Assembly: GCA_943332615.1 (NCBI GenBank) | Contig: CALQQB010000011.1 | Coordinates: 21,314-85,313 of the forward strand | Source: Phenylobacterium deserti | GTDB lineage: Bacteria > Pseudomonadota > Alphaproteobacteria > Caulobacterales > Caulobacteraceae | Length of the DNA: 64,000 bases | Reading direction: 5' to 3' | In this document: positions 62,982-64,000 of the stretch, piece after piece | Layout: each line of letters starts with the position of its first letter | How positions within the stretch are numbered: position 1 is the first letter of the stretch | Made by a program: the position numbers and the translations under genes | Notes under the pieces: model-generated | The model's database searches: none | Told to the model about the DNA's origin: nothing | The model's input: the letters and a program-made list of their open reading frames with translations, nothing else

Positions 62982-63057
62982 TTAACCATTCCGAACCGAG
63001 CCCCATGGTTAATCAATTCCACTGGCTCGGACTCCGCATCGGAAGCCTGGGCGATTC
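62982..63057. promoter_or_regulatory. CtrA-type half-sites and CcrM (GANTC) sites upstream of tipF
   Basis: TTAACCAT at 62982-62989 and its inverted copy ATGGTTAA at 63005-63012 are CtrA-like half-sites. GACTC (63030-63034) and GATTC (63053-63057) are CcrM methylation sites within 40 bp of the start codon. Flagellar genes of Caulobacter are under CtrA, which fits the gene downstream. Confidence 0.45.
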
Positions 63058-63069
63058 GGAACGGGATCC

Positions 63070-64000
63070 ATGCGGCGGCTCACCCTCGTCCTGCTCATCG
63101 CGACCTACCTCTGCCTCTCGCTGATCGTGGGGCTGGCGCTATGGCGCAACGGCGCCGGCTGGGGCGTGGCGGTGTCGTCGCTGATGGGGGCCATGGGCCT
63201 GTGCCTGGCTTCGCACGGCATGATCATGCGGTTCCTGGAGATGCGCGACATGCGCGGCGAGGTCGAAGCCGTGCGCGACGCCCACCGGCTGCTGCTGAAC
63301 CAGGTCCTGGGACTCGACGGGCGCCTGACCGAGGTAGCTCGCGCCGTGGAGTTCGACCTCACCCGTGGCGTCGAGCTGACCGGCGAGGTTCACATGCTGG
63401 AGGACCTTGTCCACCGGATGGGCCGCCGGCTCGAAGGGTCAGCTCCCTACTTCGCCGGCCGCGAGGGCGGCGCCCCAGCCGTCAGGCCGCCCGGCCTCAT
63501 GGAGATCGTCCGCGAGGCCCTGGCCGAGAACCGTGTCGATCTCTACCTGCAGCCGCTGGTGGCCCTGCCGCAGCGCAAGACCGTATTCTACGAGAGCTTC
63601 TCACGCCTGCGCGACGCCTCCGGCCAAGTGATCATGCCGGCGGAATACCTGTCGGTGGCCGAGCCCGCCGGCCTGATGACCGCGGTCGACAACCTGCTGC
63701 TGTTCCGCTGCGTGCAGATCGTGCGCCGCCTCGCGCGCCAGGAGCGGCAGGTCGGGATCTTCTGCAACATCTCCATGGCCAGCCTCGGCGACGAGGAATT
63801 CTTCCCACAGTTCCACGACCTGCTGCGCGCCAATCGCGACCTGGCCCCGGCCCTGATCTTCGAGCTTGGCCAAGCGGCGTTCGACGCCCGCACCGGCGTC
63901 CAGGCCCGCAACATGGGCAAGCTGGCCGACCTTGGATTCCGCTTCTCCCTGGACAAGGTGACCAACCTCGACTTCGATCTGCAGGATCTGTCCCGCGCCG
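63070..64000 (+). CDS. tipF: EAL-domain flagellar regulator, TipF-like (3' end outside the window)
   Basis: About 310 codons present. N-terminus has two transmembrane helices (LTLVLLIATYLCLSLIVGLA and GVAVSSLMGAMGLCLASHGM), a coiled-coil-like helix (EMRDMRGEVEAVRDAHRLLL), a short linker with Pro, then the EAL domain from about residue 140 (REALAENRVDLYLQPLVALP). The catalytic EAL is replaced by ESF (FYESFSRLR), indicating a c-di-GMP-binding, catalytically inactive domain, as in Caulobacter TipF, which helps start flagellum assembly at the new pole. Further EAL motifs VGIFCNISMASLGDEEF are visible. Identification from architecture. Confidence 0.75.
   Translation, partial: MRRLTLVLLIATYLCLSLIVGLALWRNGAGWGVAVSSLMGAMGLCLASHGMIMRFLEMRDMRGEVEAVRDAHRLLLNQVLGLDGRLTEVARAVEFDLTRGVELTGEVHMLEDLVHRMGRRLEGSAPYFAGREGGAPAVRPPGLMEIVREALAENRVDLYLQPLVALPQRKTVFYESFSRLRDASGQVIMPAEYLSVAEPAGLMTAVDNLLLFRCVQIVRRLARQERQVGIFCNISMASLGDEEFFPQFHDLLRANRDLAPALIFELGQAAFDARTGVQARNMGKLADLGFRFSLDKVTNLDFDLQDLSRA

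Overview
The window is high-GC DNA, almost entirely coding, and reads as a chromosomal segment of an alphaproteobacterium of the order Caulobacterales (Caulobacter or Phenylobacterium type). The evidence is a TacA-like sigma-54 response regulator at the left edge, a TipF-like EAL protein at the right edge preceded by CtrA-type half-sites and GANTC methylation sites, a Fiu-like TonB receptor with its PKHD hydroxylase, a PEPxxWA-CTERM protein, several c-type cytochromes, and the alphaproteobacterial cluster twin-TM protein / cobalamin adenosyltransferase / etfB / etfA / 3-hydroxybutyryl-CoA dehydrogenase. The identification rests on gene content only. I see no rRNA, tRNA, CRISPR array, insertion sequence or prophage.

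Layout. 0-3 kb: response regulator (truncated by the window), then a divergent YczE membrane protein / MocR regulator pair sharing an operator-like inverted repeat. 3-5 kb: a subtilase with a small I9-like protein downstream. 5-6 kb: a secreted-protein gene broken by two frameshifts. 6-8.6 kb: an arginine/ornithine catabolic locus (ornithine aminotransferase, guanidino-group hydrolase, divergent Lrp regulator). 8.6-14 kb: oligoendopeptidase, signal peptidase I, an unusual RHH-TM-EF-hand protein, an aldolase and an esterase. 14-17 kb: siderophore receptor and PKHD hydroxylase. 17-22 kb: crotonase, glutaryl-CoA dehydrogenase, hybrid histidine kinase. 22-29 kb: M20 peptidase, cytochromes c, MHS transporter, M19 dipeptidase. 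29-33 kb: siroheme-synthase-like protein with a vestigial methyltransferase part, cytochrome c, and a Tat-exported molybdenum hydroxylase. 33-38 kb: acyltransferase, ToxR-like membrane regulator, class A beta-lactamase, CDF metal exporter. 38-42 kb: a second molybdenum hydroxylase and a His-rich CobW GTPase. 42-46 kb: orphan ExbD, WD40 protein, and a membrane-protein/GH19 muramidase pair. 46-53.5 kb: M28 peptidase with a frameshift in a G tract, a VanZ-like/YhhN/nitroreductase run, MtgA, a PEP-CTERM protein with a C-terminal extension, GST, and a histidine-kinase remnant. 53-58.5 kb: esterases, cytochrome c, CPBP protease, exported methyltransferase and two tandem TetR regulators. 58.8-64 kb: the adenosyltransferase/ETF/HBD cluster and tipF.

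Functionally the segment is mostly housekeeping and scavenging metabolism: peptide turnover (S8, M3, M20, M19, M28), acyl-CoA oxidation feeding ETF (crotonase, glutaryl-CoA dehydrogenase, etfAB, HBD), periplasmic oxidation through molybdenum hydroxylases and cytochromes c, and metal homeostasis. No large novel defence or biosynthetic system is evident. The most unusual items are small: the RHH-TM-EF-hand protein, the CysG-like protein with a half methyltransferase domain, the PEP-CTERM protein with an extra C-terminal domain, and the membrane-protein/GH19 cassette behind a possible CtrA site.
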